From Chloroflexota bacterium (lineage in GTDB: Bacteria; Chloroflexota; Anaerolineae; Anaerolineales; Villigracilaceae), in contig JACRPQ010000017.1 of the NCBI GenBank assembly GCA_016223135.1, positions 102,168 through 166,167 on the forward strand: 64,000 nt of DNA, read 5' to 3'. Positions 53,301-60,973 of this stretch are shown piece by piece; positions within the stretch are counted from its first letter, which is position 1; each line of letters starts with the position of its first letter. The position numbers and the translations under genes were made by a program. The notes beneath the pieces are model-generated. The model saw nothing but the letters and a program-made list of their open reading frames with translations. It did no database searches and was not told the DNA's origin.

Positions 53301-55214
53301 GGCATCGTAGCCGTCAATGCGGAAGGGCAGACCGTAATCGTAGTCGGTTTCGTTGACGATGGCAGAGCCGTTGATGAGCAGGCGTCCCGAGTCGAGTTCG
53401 AAGCGGAGGAAGAATTGCTGTCCGCGTGAGGCGGGGATGGGTTTGTCGAGGGTGAGGGTGATGGAGCGTCCGCGCGGGTCGCTGGTGGGAGAGAGGTCGG
53501 CTGTCAGCGCGGCAGTGGCGAGTGTCTGTTCGGGGGTGGGAGCAGGCGTATTGGAGAGGAGCAGGCGAAGGGTCGAGGGAGAAGCGGATGTGTTGGCGGC
53601 GTATCCGAGCGTGATGGATTGAATCACGCCGTCGGCGTTGGCGACGAAGGAGGTGTCGTATGGAAACTGCGCGTCAATGAAGCCGCCGCTGGGGAAGGGG
53701 ATGGGTTGGTTGTAGAGACCGTCTGGCGTTTGGTATTGGATGTTGATGGGACCCGGCACGTTCTGGAAGATCCAGCGCGAGGCGGCGATGCGGGGTTCGT
53801 CGCGCAGGTAGATGCTTTGAAAGGCAAACGCCCAACCGGCAGTGAGGGTGATGACGACGATGGCGAGGAGGGAGCGGGTGAGGTGTGCGGTGCTTCGTAA
53901 ACGATAATTGGTGAATGGTAATGGTTCGAAGACGAACCATGCCGCCATCATGGCGAGGAGCGGGTAGATGGGCAGTTGGTAGCGCATGGTGGGGTTGAAC
54001 TGGAGCGACTGCCAGATGAAGTAGGCGGCAGTCCAGCCCCACAGCAGGGCGTGACGCCACTCGCCTTTGAGGATGCGCCAGCCCATGTAGAGGAATCCTG
54101 CCCAGGCGAGGATGCCAAGCGGAAGACCAAGCCCCCACAGGGTGAGGTTTTGGAACGAATACAAATGTGAACGCCGCGCCCATTGCAGGTTCCAGGGCAG
54201 GTCGGCGTCGCCTTTTGCCTGAACGCGCTGTTCCTGGATGTCGGCAATCCATTCCGGGTTGGGGAGCAGTCCGTCGAAGGCGTAGGGTTGGAAGATGCGG
54301 AAGGAGATCAGAGCGGCGAGTCCGCCGGCGATGAGGAATATAGTAATCAGGAACCAGTAGTCAGCGGTCAGTGAGCGTTTCTCCTCACCTTGTTCCTCTC
54401 CCTCAGGGAGAGGGGCTTCAAGAGCCTGACGGTCTGTAATGAAGTAACGCAGGATGAATGCGCCCGGCAGCAAAAGAGCCAGCGGGTAGATGTTGACTTT
54501 CGAAGCCATCGCCATGCCGAAGGCAAAGCCGAAGCCGAGGCTGAGGAGGAAGAGGGGATGGGAAAGTAGTGAGAAGTAACGGGCGGCTGGCGATTGGCGA
54601 TTGGTGATTGGTAATTGGTAATTGGAAGAGGGGGCGTCCAGAATCCGCACTGCAAAGTAGATGGCAAGGAAGGCGAAGGCGTTGACGAACAGGTCGGTGG
54701 TGAAGAAGTGCGACTGCTGGATTTGCATGACGGTCAGGGCGGAGAAGAGCGAGGCGAGAAGCCCCACCTTGCGCCCGTACATGCGCGAGACGAGCAGGTA
54801 GAGGAAAAAGATCGTGAACAAGTCTGCCAGCGCGGAGAACTGACGTCCCAATGTCTTCACGTCGAGCGCGCCGGTCACATCTGCCGCAATGCGCACGATG
54901 GTCATCGGCAGGTTGCCATAGACAAAGAAGTTGTAGCCGCGGTTGTAGGGATTGAGGGGCGAGGTTTTGCTGTCGAAGTATTCGCCGGGGGTGAGCCAAC
55001 GTTTCTGATCGGGGGGGCAGGCATCCACCGGGGTGACGCCATCCGTACAGACCTGGGCGCGCAGGCTGCCCAGCACGCCGGTCAGGAAGTTTTCGTCGGG
55101 GTGCTGGTGCTGTCCTTCGCCCCAGTTCACGCCGCTCAAACGCAAATAGCCTGCCAGCAAAAAGACCAGCACGAAGAGGAAGTCAAAAATCCAGGAATGT
55201 TTTTCGCGAGTCAT
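50319..55214 (-). CDS. GT39-like/DUF2298 (YYY) fusion membrane protein
   Basis: The start at 55214 (MTREKHSWIFDF) gives 1631 residues. Residues 1 to about 830 are a GT39-like unit: 'QHPDENFLTGVL' after the first helix, many helices, then a soluble region. From about residue 850 a second polytopic unit contains the DUF2298 tyrosine motif 'AGGYINYYYYGFV' at about residue 1000, 'YSDLHAHMLVMPIALLALSWAL', and a C-terminal 'VGQLERAAYIPEGIAKFEQFDG' tail like that of the separate YYY protein. Fusing the two partners in one chain argues that they work as a complex. In-frame repeat insertions are seen ('SNYQLPITNRQSPAA', 'EAPLPEGEEQGEE'). Confidence 0.88.
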   Translation of the reverse strand: MTREKHSWIFDFLFVLVFLLAGYLRLSGVNWGEGQHQHPDENFLTGVLGSLRAQVCTDGVTPVDACPPDQKRWLTPGEYFDSKTSPLNPYNRGYNFFVYGNLPMTIVRIAADVTGALDVKTLGRQFSALADLFTIFFLYLLVSRMYGRKVGLLASLFSALTVMQIQQSHFFTTDLFVNAFAFLAIYFAVRILDAPSSNYQLPITNRQSPAARYFSLLSHPLFLLSLGFGFAFGMAMASKVNIYPLALLLPGAFILRYFITDRQALEAPLPEGEEQGEEKRSLTADYWFLITIFLIAGGLAALISFRIFQPYAFDGLLPNPEWIADIQEQRVQAKGDADLPWNLQWARRSHLYSFQNLTLWGLGLPLGILAWAGFLYMGWRILKGEWRHALLWGWTAAYFIWQSLQFNPTMRYQLPIYPLLAMMAAWFVFEPLPFTNYRLRSTAHLTRSLLAIVVITLTAGWAFAFQSIYLRDEPRIAASRWIFQNVPGPINIQYQTPDGLYNQPIPFPSGGFIDAQFPYDTSFVANADGVIQSITLGYAANTSASPSTLRLLLSNTPAPTPEQTLATAALTADLSPTSDPRGRSITLTLDKPIPASRGQQFFLRFELDSGRLLINGSAIVNETDYDYGLPFRIDGYDAFGGIYRGDLNLQVYWDDNEDKLNRFVNTLAEADYIFIPTNHQYAQITRLPERYPLTTLYYRELMGCPPAADIIACYHEAHPGDYQGRLGFDLIAVFETFPQLDLPLLGKIEINDQYAEEAFTFYDHPKVFIFKKNAGFNPEQVRAALETVDLSKVVRLTPRQFDEFSTLLLPPQRLAAQRAGGTWSDLFDYDWLQNKYPVVGLVIWYLFVFILGLAAYSLIRLAMPGLADKGYPLSRALGLVLLAYFSWLAGSLGIPYTRALIALVFGALLIAGAALAWQQRAELREEWRTRRRYFLTVEGLFIAFFLFDLLIRLGNPDMWHPFKGGERPMDFSYFNAVIKSTLFPPYDPWFAGGYINYYYYGFVIVGTPVKLLGIVPSIAYNFILPTLFAVVGISAFSLGWNMVEGRKPNVAGEGSSTFDLRLISGLSASALAILLGNLGTLQLLYQKMQQLGAAGTFDWNAPFFQRTAWAIQGFLMTIKGVPLPIGPGDWYWNPSRVVPPGPDNSITEFPLFTFLYSDLHAHMLVMPIALLALSWALSAVAARARWKNQASAGLGIVVGALIAGAAYPTNLSDSYTYLLVCIIALGYSILRYSEVENLYKRLGLTLGAVAAFYLLARFLYEPYRVWYSQAYSALEPWRGPFTPFASYLTMWGVFLFIAAAWMAWETREWMRLTPLSALQKLKPYQLLIEGVLVTLVVVILALQYHGTSVGWIAVPLAAWAGVLLLNPHLSDEKRFALFLIGAALFITVIVEVVVVRGDIGRQNTIFKFYLQAWLMLAAACGAALAWTLPAIPQWLPGWRAFWQGMMMFLISGALLFTITGASGKIRDRWIPEAPRTLDAMTFMQYAHYDDFGQRLDLSEDYRAIRWMQDNVQGSPVIVEANCPEYRWCTRFTIYTGLPGVVGWNWHQRQQRVYTANWVQDRVNEVGEFYNSLTAAYARSFLQKYGVQYIIVGQLERAAYIPEGIAKFEQFDGTLWRSVYRDGQTVIYEVIP

Positions 55215-55296
55215 AAATCTCTTTGTTACCGCAAAGCACGCGAAAGAGCGCAAATGAGGAAAAAGTCTTCGCGGCTTTCGCAAAGCGGGCGGTTCG

Positions 55297-57441
55297 TCAA
55301 TTCTCAGGCACAAAATAAATCCAAAAATCGTGACCGGGCACGTCCGAGTCGAACAGGCGCAGCTGCCCGTTTGGGTACAACGCTTTCAGCACGTTCAAGG
55401 TCTCTGTGTCGTTGAACTCCGCCGCTTCCACGTTTGCGCGCACCATGAACAACTTGGGTCCCGTCACTGCCAGCGTGGAGGGCAGGTTTTCGCGCCACAT
55501 CGCCATGTCGCGGTTGGGGATGCCCGCCCAGACCGCTGGCAGGCGCGTATCCACCCAATGCGGGTACGGCACGATCCAGACGGTGTCGGTGCGGCCGTAG
55601 TTCCGCTCGAACTCCTTGATGACCTGCCCCATGTCGGATGTGTTCCACGAACCCTGCCGGAACGAGTTGTAATATTGATTGAAGACCAGGTCATAATTTT
55701 GATAAGCAGAGACCGCCAACAGGATGCCTGCCACAATCCCGGCAAAGACCCTGCGCTTCTTTTCCACGCCGAAACCTGTCACCAGACCATCGAGCGCCAT
55801 CGCCCCGAGAATGAACGCCGGTATGTACGCCGCACCGGCGCGGTTGAGGGCTGGGTTCTCGGCGGGAAACGCCAGCGAGAGCGACGAAGGCAGTTGCAGC
55901 ATGGGAATGGAGAGCAGCAGGAACAAATCCAGCCAGTGACGGCGGCGGAGGTAGCGCACGAGAACCAGAATCACGCCCAGCGCAAACAACGCCGCGGAGA
56001 CCACGTCCAGCGCGGGGCGGTGGGTGACGGAATGCACCCAAATCTCGCCGTCGTCGAGGTTGAACATTTTGAGCGCGTTCCAGACGTTGCTGAAAAAGAT
56101 TTCGTAAGCGGGTCCCGGCAGTGGTTGTTCCGTTCCGCTCAGGCGCGAGAAGGCGCGGAAGCCGAACTCGGCGGGATGCTCGGTCCAGTAACGCAGGAGA
56201 GGCAGGAAGACGAACAACGAGGTGAACGCAAGCAGCGTCAGCCAGATGGGCAAATCCTTGCGAGCGCCTTTGGACTGGGGATGAAGCCAATAGAGGACGA
56301 AGGCAGCCACGACGACAAACGGCACGATGCGCATGGGGCTGTACCCGTGCAAGCCGAGTCCGAGGAAGAGACCAGCGAGGAGAAAGTCGTTGCGGCTGCG
56401 AGTCTGCAAGCCGCGGATGAGGAAGAGAAGCGTCGCCGCGGCGAAGAGGGGATAGAGCGGGAAGCGTAATCCCACGCGGCTGATGACGTTGGGCCAGTAG
56501 CCAATCCCTGTGAGGATGAAGGCAAAGAGTCCCACGCGCGCGCCGCCAATCTCTTTGCCCAACAGGTAAACGAACGGCAGAGTCAAAAAACCGAGGATGG
56601 CGGTGCCAAGTTTGAGGCTGAGGAACGACAGTCCGGTGCCGAAGAGTTTTGCGACGAGCAGCGTCCAGTACATTTGGAAGGCTTCGCGCCCGGTGTTGCG
56701 CGGGAAGAAGATGCGGGTCTGCCCTTGCGAAACGTCGTACACGTCGAGGATTTTTTCGGCGTGGTCGCTGAACGGTTCGGGTGGGACGCTGGAGGTTTGG
56801 TAGAAGCGGAAGAAGAAGATCAGCGCAGTGACGGCAATGAGGAGGAGCGTCCAACTGTTGAAGCGTAAGGGGGTGAGTGTCCGCGGCTGTTTCACCCAAA
56901 AGGCGAATACAAACAACGCCACCGCCGTCAACCAGACGATGAGATTGGTCGCCGTGAAAAGGTTGCCTTTGAAGAGCACAAACGCCGCAAATCCCAGCGG
57001 GATGCTAAACAGCAGGGCGAGACGCCGGTAGGTGAGGGGGTCGGTTCCTTCTCCCCCATTCCATCTCCCAGTGGGAGAGGAGCGCAGGGGTGAGGGAAGA
57101 TTCCATTCGCCGCGCTGGATTGCCCAGCCGAGCAGGGCAAAGGCGGCGAGGTAAAAGGCAATTCCCAACGGGGAGGCGGTGGAAGGCGGCTCGAAAGTGT
57201 TCTGCCCAATCAGCGCAAGGAACAGGGCGAGGAGGGAGCGCCAGGGGAAGGGAATTGATTGGTAATTGGCGATTGGTAATTGGGCTTCTTCCGATTTTTC
57301 GCCCAATGCCGACTGTCCCTCATCAACGGCTGCTGACTGCTCTTCCAGTTGAATCCGTTCGCCGCCGAATCGAAACAGGGATTTGACGTAATCGAGAACG
57401 CTGGGTTCTTGTGGTTCGGGCTGCTGTGTCTCGTTGCTCAT
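55297..57441 (-). CDS. GT39-family membrane glycosyltransferase
   Basis: This is a 714-residue protein. A variable, partly repeat-encoded N-terminus ('EEAQLPIANYQSIPF' from heptamers; 'LPSPLRSSPTGRWNGGEG' from the CCTCTCCC repeat) precedes the conserved core. The GT39 motif region is 'EPFSDHAEKILDVYDVSQGQ', followed by 'FFPRNTGREAFQMYWTLL' and about a dozen helices. A soluble end contains 'VDTRLPAVWAGIPN'. It probably glycosylates a protein or glycan outside the membrane with a polyprenyl-linked donor. It lies 82 nt upstream of the fusion gene. Confidence 0.88.
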   Translation of the reverse strand: MSNETQQPEPQEPSVLDYVKSLFRFGGERIQLEEQSAAVDEGQSALGEKSEEAQLPIANYQSIPFPWRSLLALFLALIGQNTFEPPSTASPLGIAFYLAAFALLGWAIQRGEWNLPSPLRSSPTGRWNGGEGTDPLTYRRLALLFSIPLGFAAFVLFKGNLFTATNLIVWLTAVALFVFAFWVKQPRTLTPLRFNSWTLLLIAVTALIFFFRFYQTSSVPPEPFSDHAEKILDVYDVSQGQTRIFFPRNTGREAFQMYWTLLVAKLFGTGLSFLSLKLGTAILGFLTLPFVYLLGKEIGGARVGLFAFILTGIGYWPNVISRVGLRFPLYPLFAAATLLFLIRGLQTRSRNDFLLAGLFLGLGLHGYSPMRIVPFVVVAAFVLYWLHPQSKGARKDLPIWLTLLAFTSLFVFLPLLRYWTEHPAEFGFRAFSRLSGTEQPLPGPAYEIFFSNVWNALKMFNLDDGEIWVHSVTHRPALDVVSAALFALGVILVLVRYLRRRHWLDLFLLLSIPMLQLPSSLSLAFPAENPALNRAGAAYIPAFILGAMALDGLVTGFGVEKKRRVFAGIVAGILLAVSAYQNYDLVFNQYYNSFRQGSWNTSDMGQVIKEFERNYGRTDTVWIVPYPHWVDTRLPAVWAGIPNRDMAMWRENLPSTLAVTGPKLFMVRANVEAAEFNDTETLNVLKALYPNGQLRLFDSDVPGHDFWIYFVPEN

Positions 57442-57469
57442 TCTTCAACTGATTACTTGATTACTGAAT

Positions 57470-58183
57470 TTAGCGTTTTTTCGCAATCACAATGATGCTT
57501 TCCCCCCATCGGTAAGGAAGGAAAACCAAACCTGTCATCGCCTGAAATCCGCCAAGCGAACCGAAGAACAGTTTTTGAATCATGGGCGGCACAAAGCGGA
57601 TGTAGGGGACATCCCAGAAGCCATCGGCAAAGATGCGTTGAACGGCAAAACCTGCGTCTTCGATATAGGACATCCACTCGGCGGGACGTTTGAGGGAGAT
57701 GTGTGTCGGGTCCTGGTAGCCGATCCAGCGGTCGCCTTTCCATGGCTTGAGCAGGGAATCGAGGTTGGGGGTGGCGAGGATGAGCGTGCCGCCCGGCTCG
57801 GTCACACGCGCGATTTCTTGAATCGCCTTTTGGGGGTCGGGCAGGTGTTCCACAATGTGCTTGATGATAACGACGTTAAATGAGCGGTTGGTAAATGGCA
57901 ATTCCTGGGCGCTGGCAGTCTGCAAGCGGGAGGCGCTGACGACCTCTTTGGATTTTTTCACCGCCCAGTGATTGATGTCAACACCGTAGGTTTTGAAGGT
58001 GTCTTCGAGTTGAGCAACGAGATGCCCCATGCCTGACCCGACTTCGAGCAGGCGCGCGCCGCGCTTCCCATAACGCCGCGCCAGCATGGCATAGAAGCGG
58101 TTCGACCACCAGTACATGCTGTATTTGGCAAAGGAGACGTTGGCGTAGGTGTGGGAGGAAAAGTATGTTTCGTCGAAGGACAT
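57470..58183 (-). CDS. Class I SAM-dependent methyltransferase
   Basis: This 237-residue protein has motif I 'RLLEVGSGMGHLVAQLE' at about residue 45, the post-I acidic 'TYGVDINHWAV', motif II 'FNVVIIKHIVEHLPDPQ', and 'GTLILATPNLDS'. This is a Methyltransf_11/23-type enzyme of the kind found in glycan clusters. The substrate is unknown. It lies 28 nt upstream of the GT39 gene. An octamer array begins 11 nt before the start codon. Confidence 0.9.
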   Translation of the reverse strand: MSFDETYFSSHTYANVSFAKYSMYWWSNRFYAMLARRYGKRGARLLEVGSGMGHLVAQLEDTFKTYGVDINHWAVKKSKEVVSASRLQTASAQELPFTNRSFNVVIIKHIVEHLPDPQKAIQEIARVTEPGGTLILATPNLDSLLKPWKGDRWIGYQDPTHISLKRPAEWMSYIEDAGFAVQRIFADGFWDVPYIRFVPPMIQKLFFGSLGGFQAMTGLVFLPYRWGESIIVIAKKR

Positions 58184-58194
58184 GGTTTAAGCGG

Positions 58195-58278
58195 ACAGGT
58201 ACACAAGTAGACAGGTAGACAGGTAGACAAGTCGGTACGTGTTTACGTGTGTACCTGTGTACGTGTGTACGTGTTTAC
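58195..58278. repeat. Octamer array made of two opposed halves
   Basis: Five units like ACAGGTAG (58195-58234) are followed by five or more units of the opposite sense (GTACGTGT, GTACCTGT; 58235-58278). The halves are partly complementary, so a long hairpin can form. The array supplies the TAA stop of the upstream methyltransferase gene. Confidence 0.9.
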
Positions 58279-59033
58279 TTTCTTCTCGCAATATAAAACG
58301 TGAACGTTCCATTCTCCAGCGGTTCGGGCGAGGCGTAGCGTTCCACGAATTTCCTCGTAAAAAACAAATTCCATCTCGTCCGCGAGAGGATCCATTTGCC
58401 TGCCAGGGCGCGCGCGAACAGCGATGGAACGCCGAAATAATGTCCCCATTCTAACACGCGCATCGAGGCGGGAGAGAAGTAATGCCACCAACGTACCAGT
58501 TCGAATCCTGCACGCTCGAGGCGTTCCTGCCAGACATCGGGATCATCCGCATGGTGGACGCGCGAGATTTTGCGAAACCATTCGGTGTAGCCTTTGCCCA
58601 ACAGGCGCGAGAGCGAGAGTTCGCTCAGGTAGCGCGGATTTGGCACACAGAAATAAAACGGCGCGCCGGGCTTCAGCACGCGGGCGGTTTCCTGAAGGAC
58701 GTTGTCAATATGCGGGATGTGTTCGAGGACCGAGTTGCTGAATCCGCTGGCGAAATAAGCATCAGGAAAAGGGACGCGGGAACCGTCCGCTTCGATGAGG
58801 GATGTGTAAGCGCCATAACGCTTCGCCTCGTGGATGGGAGCGTGCCAGGGGTCGAGCCCCACGTCAATTTTCTGTTCGAAGGTCAGCGAGGCAAAGTGAC
58901 CGTCGCCGCAGCCCACATCGAGGACGGGGGCAGGCAGGGGCAAATCCTGATAATACGAGCTTTCCACCGCGCGCAAAAAGGCGCGAAAGTAGGGCAAATC
59001 GCGCAGGTGTAAAAATAAAAAGTCTTTTTTCAA
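58275..59033 (-). CDS. Class I SAM-dependent methyltransferase
   Basis: This 252-residue protein has motif I 'VLDVGCGDGHFASL' at about residue 38, 'VGLDPWHAPIHEA', motif II region 'GFSNSVLEHIPHIDNVL', and 'GAPFYFCVPNPRY'. The C-terminal part after residue 180 is helical and ends in the repeat array. Its ATG overlaps the stop of the small PLDc_N-like gene as ATGA. It probably modifies a sugar or lipid of the surface glycan; the substrate is not identifiable. Confidence 0.9.
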   Translation of the reverse strand: MKKDFLFLHLRDLPYFRAFLRAVESSYYQDLPLPAPVLDVGCGDGHFASLTFEQKIDVGLDPWHAPIHEAKRYGAYTSLIEADGSRVPFPDAYFASGFSNSVLEHIPHIDNVLQETARVLKPGAPFYFCVPNPRYLSELSLSRLLGKGYTEWFRKISRVHHADDPDVWQERLERAGFELVRWWHYFSPASMRVLEWGHYFGVPSLFARALAGKWILSRTRWNLFFTRKFVERYASPEPLENGTFTFYIARRK

Positions 59034-59245
59034 TTCCTGGTCTCAGCAGTGGGTTTGACAATCCAGTACGCCAGGGCGCCCAAAATGGGGACAGCGCAGA
59101 TAAGAAGCGCCCAAATCGCCAGCGGCGCACCGCTCAACTTTTTCTTTGAAAGGTCAATCAGCGAAATAATTGGCAAGCCGATCAGCAAAATGATGGAGAG
59201 CAGCTGAACGAGCAGAAATCCGACATTGATTCCGACGACTTGCAT
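59030..59245 (-). CDS. Small PLDc_N-type membrane protein
   Basis: This 71-residue protein has two hydrophobic helices ('LLVQLLSIILLIGLPIISLIDL' and 'IWALLICAVPILGALAYWIV'), separated by 'SKKKLSGAPLA' and ending 'KPTAETRN'. This is the two-helix pattern of the phospholipase D/cardiolipin synthase N-terminal domain found alone in many small proteins. No catalytic domain is attached. AAGGAAGG precedes the ATG, 2 nt after the GT4 gene stop. Confidence 0.85.
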   Translation of the reverse strand: MQVVGINVGFLLVQLLSIILLIGLPIISLIDLSKKKLSGAPLAIWALLICAVPILGALAYWIVKPTAETRN

Positions 59246-59247
59246 GT

Positions 59248-60411
59248 TTACCTTCCTTTCTTTATCAAACGTTCGAATAGCTTTTCGTATTCTTGTGCAA
59301 TCGAATCAGGATTATACGTCTTCCTGATTGAATCCACATCGCCTTTGAATTTTTGCGGTTCATCCAGGACCTCGAGGATGGATTCCGCCAAACTGACCGC
59401 ATCCCCAATTTTGGCGACTCGTCCCATGCCGTGCATCATCACGGGCTGACGCACGCCCGGCAAAGCGGACGGGACGCACGGCACGCCGTTCATCATCGCT
59501 TCGATTTGCACGAGACCGAACGCCTCGGTGGAGTTGAGCGAAGGGACGGTCAGCACGTCGAGGTTGGGGTAGAACGCCGCCATTTGAACGGGGTCGAGGT
59601 TGCCGAGAAACGTCCAATGCCCCGCGATTTCGTATTCACGGATGCGCGGTATGAGGCGGTCGTAATATGCCTGTTCGCCCATCACGTTTTGGTACGTGCC
59701 GGCAAACAGCACCTGCGCCTGCGGGTATTTTTGCAGGATGATGGGCAAGGCATCGAGCAATACCTCCACGCCCTTTTCGGCGGCGAAGCGCGCCGCCATG
59801 CCGATGACGGGACGCCGTTCGCGGATGTGATGCTTCTGCGCGAACGCTTCTACCGCGCCGGGCAGCGGCGGCGGCAGTTCAACGGGAGGCAGGATCGGGG
59901 TCAGTTTGGAGGCGTAGCGCGAGAGATAGGGCGAGTTGTCCGCGTAGTCCTGGGTGTAGGTCACGATGTGATTCGCCAAAATCCCCGCCATGTTGTTTTG
60001 AAAGTCCACCACGGCGTTGACGAAGCGGTTAAAAAGTCCGCTGGGAAGTTGCAAGTCGCAGTGATAGGTGAGCACGGCGGGCTTGCCGAACAGTCGGGCG
60101 CGGAAGGCAACGCCGGGCGCATCGAACTGGGGGAGGTGCAACTGAACGACATCGTGCTGTGCCACGAGTTTGGTGGCTACAAAGCCGAACGTGGGAGCGA
60201 TGACGCCCTTGCTGATGCGCGCCGCAACAGGGACGCGGAGGACTTTGACGCCGCCCATGGTCTCTTCGAGCGGAAGGGATGGGTCGTATTGCGTGGTCAT
60301 CACGGTCACTTGATGTCCGCGTTGGGCGAAGGCGCGCGCCAGACGCTCGGCGTAGATGGTGAGACCCGATGTGTGCGGGCGGTAGTAGGTAAGTACGGTC
60401 AGAATTTTCAT
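59248..60411 (-). CDS. Family 4 glycosyltransferase
   Basis: This 387-residue GT-B enzyme has the N-terminal 'TYYRPHTSGLTIYAERLARAFAQRGH', typical of GT4 enzymes. A donor domain follows with 'GMAARFAAEKGVEVLLDAL' and the EX7E-type 'STEAFGLVQIEAMMNGVP' at about residue 300. It adds a sugar to a growing glycan on the cytoplasmic side. A TATAAT lies 10 nt before the ATG without a Shine-Dalgarno. It heads the GT4-PLDc_N-methyltransferase group. Confidence 0.93.
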   Translation of the reverse strand: MKILTVLTYYRPHTSGLTIYAERLARAFAQRGHQVTVMTTQYDPSLPLEETMGGVKVLRVPVAARISKGVIAPTFGFVATKLVAQHDVVQLHLPQFDAPGVAFRARLFGKPAVLTYHCDLQLPSGLFNRFVNAVVDFQNNMAGILANHIVTYTQDYADNSPYLSRYASKLTPILPPVELPPPLPGAVEAFAQKHHIRERRPVIGMAARFAAEKGVEVLLDALPIILQKYPQAQVLFAGTYQNVMGEQAYYDRLIPRIREYEIAGHWTFLGNLDPVQMAAFYPNLDVLTVPSLNSTEAFGLVQIEAMMNGVPCVPSALPGVRQPVMMHGMGRVAKIGDAVSLAESILEVLDEPQKFKGDVDSIRKTYNPDSIAQEYEKLFERLIKKGR

Positions 60412-60421
60412 AAGCGCGGGG

Positions 60422-60427
60422 ATTATA
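60422..60427 (-). promoter_or_regulatory. -10 element for the GT4 gene
   Basis: Minus-strand TATAAT ends 10 nt before the ATG at 60411 and predicts a leader of only about 3 nt. The -35 is weak. Confidence 0.5.
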
Positions 60428-60533
60428 ACAAGGTTACTGTTGTCATGCGTATTTGGCGGTCTCTATCGTCATCCCTCATCGGCGGCAGGCAAAATAATCT
60501 CCGTTTGATACAATCAATGCACCGAGGTCATCC

Positions 60534-60941
60534 ATGCAAAACAAAACTTTCCTTTGGTTCATCACAACATTGAAAGAAGCGGCTTGGGCGCCGCTGGCAG
60601 TCTTTGGATTTTACGTCTTTGGGTTGTTTACCCGCCTGTATGACTTGTTTCCCCCGCTGGATGTTCCCACGCATTTCATGGGCGGTGTGGTCATTACCTA
60701 TTTCTATCGCATTGCCATTCGCAATGCACAGCGGTTAGTTGGAGAGATTCCGCCGCCTATTCAGGTTGTCTTTGCTTTTACCTGCACAGGGACAACGACC
60801 GTCTTTTGGGAGTTCTACGAAAACTTCGCCGACCATTTCCTCGGCACGCACATGGTGCGCGGGTTGGAAGATACGATTGTGGATTTGATTTTGGGGGTTT
60901 CGGGGGCGCTGGTGTTATCGGTGTTGTATCGGAAGAAGTAA
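60534..60941 (+). CDS. Small polytopic membrane protein, DUF2238/YjdF-like
   Basis: This 135-residue protein has about four helices. It carries 'PPLDVPTHFMGGVVITYF', 'TTVFWEFYENFAD' and 'EDTIVDLILGVSGALVLS', a His/Glu/Asp pattern spread over helices as in YjdF (DUF2238) proteins; the assignment is tentative. GAGG lies 7 nt before the ATG. It is the only plus-strand gene in the 43-64 kb region and divides the glycan cluster between the SGNH hydrolase and the GT4. Confidence 0.75.
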   Translation: MQNKTFLWFITTLKEAAWAPLAVFGFYVFGLFTRLYDLFPPLDVPTHFMGGVVITYFYRIAIRNAQRLVGEIPPPIQVVFAFTCTGTTTVFWEFYENFADHFLGTHMVRGLEDTIVDLILGVSGALVLSVLYRKK

Positions 60942-60973
60942 ACGCAACTATGAATGGTATAGCAAAAAATGTG

